Assembly: GCF_028554725.1 (NCBI RefSeq)
Contig: NC_071670.1
Span: 72,391,001 to 72,455,000 of the forward strand
Reading direction: 5' to 3'
From: Zeugodacus cucurbitae
Lineage: Eukaryota; Arthropoda; Insecta; Diptera; Tephritidae
Length of the DNA stretch: 64,000 nucleotides
Position 1 is the stretch's first letter. The number at the start of each line of letters is the position of its first letter. Positions 61,711 to 64,000 of this stretch are shown one piece after another. Under the pieces are notes generated by a model. It saw only the letters and a program-made list of their open reading frames with translations, was not told where the DNA came from and made no database searches. Made by a program: the position numbers and the translations under genes.

Positions 61711-64000
61711 GTGAGCTTATCTTATCTCTTGATATCCATTTATTTTATAAAAAATTTTATATGTGTGTATAATACTCTACCGAAGAACGGTCACACAAGT
61801 GTGTACCTTCAATGGAACTCAGCACTAAAAATCATGTTCGGCTCATAAGTTCTAAATCAGGCAAATGCTGAATAATTTTCCATAAATATATTTAAATACA
61901 CAATAAGTTGTTCTTGCAGTGGTGATATACTCAGCAACAACCAGGCATTTTATGGTGTTTTTGCTTTGGGGCTAATCCGAGTGAATGGCGAAAGTTTGGT
62001 TATTTTTAGCAACTCATTTCATTCAAACTCTGTACAAATATTGATTTTGAGCGTGTGACCGGCAAAGAGTTGCTCTTTGGATGTGGTTTGGCGTCACCAA
62101 TGCATGCAAAATATTTTTGGACCGGCAGTGGTGAATTTCACGCCATAAAAATGGAAGAATTAGAAAGCAGAGAAAACAATTAAATGTGAGATTGCTGATG
62201 GTAATCGAACGTTGACAACTTCGATTTGGAATGCCACCGAATCGGAAATTGGTTTGTTATGGTGAATCTAATTATCTCACAGCGAGAATGTCCTTTTGTA
62301 TACTACTTTATGATTAAGTCAAATTTGTGACTAAGTATTTTAAGTAATCCGCACTGACATCTTATGGCCTCAATATTCGACTCAAAACTAGACAAAACTC
62401 TTTAATCACTTAAATTTCTTTCTTTCCATCAAAATTAATTTTATAATTATTTATTTAATTTAAGTAAGGATATTAGAAATATTTTTTGATTTTAATTTAA
62501 AGTATATGCTAGCTTCTTCTTACTACTAAAACCCATTCCCATTTTGCTTCCACAACACAACACAAATATCCTCTGCATGTGAGTCATACAATAGGACTCA
62601 TAACTTCCTAAGCAATTTCAATAAATGTTCTATAAACCCAATGCAATCACTTTAGCATCGCCTCGGCATCCATAAAACACACACGTATGTACACATGTGT
62701 ACTGGTTGTAAACATTGTAAGCGATCATAAATCACTTTACTGATATCGCAATTGCCTCAATAATTCCTAAAAATGTATGCGAGGGAAAGAAATTCTGACA
62801 CTTTTGGGCACACACCCATCCAAGGAGAAGAATATTAAATTGGCGATTTTGCACTCACCTATACTCTGAGCGATATATTATTACAATTAAAGTATAAATT
62901 AATGAAATTAAAATCTTTCATAAAGAAAGGATATCAGATATCTCCAGAAGAATGTATAATCGGTAGTGCAATTATATTAAGGAGCGTAAAAATGCCAATT
63001 CTTAACAAACTGTAATGAGAACATTTCTGAATTAGAGTCAACGATATTCGGAACTATCGCCACCAACACATCCGCTAAACTGATTTGTCCTGGTAAATTG
63101 ATGTCTGCTATCAACATAGCTGCTGAGTGGCCTTGATAACAGTCACAGCTTCTTTTTATGGGATGCACAGTGGTTACATATACATATTTGCAAACAGTTG
63201 TGGAATTTAGGGTTCTCACAAATTTCAGTTCTTTCATAATTGGCTAATTAAAAATAAGTAATAATGTGACTCAAGCGAGAGGGTCAAGTGGCTGTGGAGC
63301 ATTCAATTGTTGGTTTAGTTACACAAATACGTGACATAGGTTATCATATATAGTGTTAGATGTTTATTAGACAATATATGCGTTTAATTGTCTCGCCAGA
63401 CTAAAGAGCGTTTAAATGCTTCCCCAAACACACGTTTCTATATGTACATATACAGGAGAATATTAAGTTTGTGTTTTACTTCTCGCACACAACTCCAACA
63501 CCAGTTTACACTTACACTGAGTTTATAGTTCTCATAACACATATCTTTCGTACAACTTATCCAGAGTTGAATGTGTTTCTCAAATTACCAAAAGCATCCC
63601 TGCTGTTGTTGTCCCTTATATGGTCTTCGTTTTATTGCGGATAGTAAAATTTGCTAAGTTATGGACACTTATGCGGTTAAGTAGACAGACAGTTAAGCTC
63701 AAGTGTGAATACCTCGGATGATCGCCTCGAAGAAAAGGTGATGTGGCGCCTCCTCATGTCAGCAAAAAAGTGTGCGCTACACAAAATAAGAAAAGGACAC
63801 ATACTTGAGCATAATTAAACCGCTAGCCGTAATAAAAATTTTACCGTTTTAGTGAAAGTTCTTTCTTACAAAATAAAAATAACACTCTACTCTCTCTAGC
63901 AAACTTTCAACGACTAAAATGTCAAAATATCAATGCAAACACTGAGAGGCAGTAAATTCCCAAGAAAAGTCAAATTACTATTTTCTCTGCTCCCTCTTCA
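61711..64000 (+). other. Probable first intron of the signal-peptide gene
   Basis: Begins with GTGAGC. No further exon, mobile element or RNA gene is recognisable to the window end. The 86-codon minus frame at 62977-63237 has no domain. Confidence 0.45.

Noticed and set aside
1..64000. tRNA, rRNA, microRNA or prokaryote-type features (operons, CRISPR, ribosome-binding sites)
   Set aside because: No tRNA B-box/cloverleaf, no familiar microRNA seed hairpin and no repeat-spacer array were seen on either strand. The DNA is eukaryotic in organisation.

Overview
The window looks like AT-rich, gene-poor dipteran DNA, most probably from a tephritid-like fruit fly. That assignment is an inference. 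It rests on the texture of the sequence (long introns and intergenic space, CAACAA-rich leader-like stretches, insect-type retroelements) and on one non-coding repeat at 5.26-6.11 kb of a kind I associate with higher flies. There are no operons, rRNA, tRNA or CRISPR arrays. Most short open frames are uninterpretable, and almost all of the sequence is intergenic or intronic.

Layout. 0-4.9 kb: featureless. 4.9-6.5 kb: two pogo/Tigger-like MITEs, each followed by the same ~65-bp flank, with a ~0.85-kb dispersed repeat between them. 6.5-19 kb: no gene; a few GC-richer patches (9.3-9.9, 12.35-12.67, 17.44-17.86 kb). 19.5-20.2 kb: a promoter-like block facing left. 20.2-50.3 kb: space containing a duplicated 55-bp element (25.5 and 35.5 kb), a perfect 90-bp-period tandem duplication (28.6 kb), a decayed transposon protein (32.7-33.1 kb) followed by a piggyBac-like terminus (33.37 kb), a G-rich tract inside a local duplication (37.4-37.6 kb), a possible gene-terminal exon (38.4 kb) and a 5'-truncated RNase H-bearing LINE with recognisable target-site duplications (40.75-42.25 kb). 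50.3-51.6 kb: a second promoter-like block facing right with a probable long 5' leader. 55.3-56.5 kb: an RTE-type reverse transcriptase fragment on the minus strand. 60.5-61.7 kb: leader-like sequence ending in the best protein-coding exon of the window, a 40-codon signal-peptide exon with a phase-1 splice donor. The rest is probably the first intron of that gene.

The most interesting observation is that the promoter-like block at 19.5-20.2 kb (minus) and the one at 50.3-50.9 kb (plus) are diverged copies of each other in inverted orientation. They share sequence for roughly 600 bp, including an E-box context, a GACTCTCTGTAAA block and an Inr-like start region. This suggests two divergently transcribed paralogous genes whose regulatory DNA was duplicated together. 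The 30-kb interval between them holds the duplicated 55-bp element. An 18-bp motif (consensus GTTACTCATACGCCATGG) recurs four times on the same strand across the window. All alignments were done by eye.
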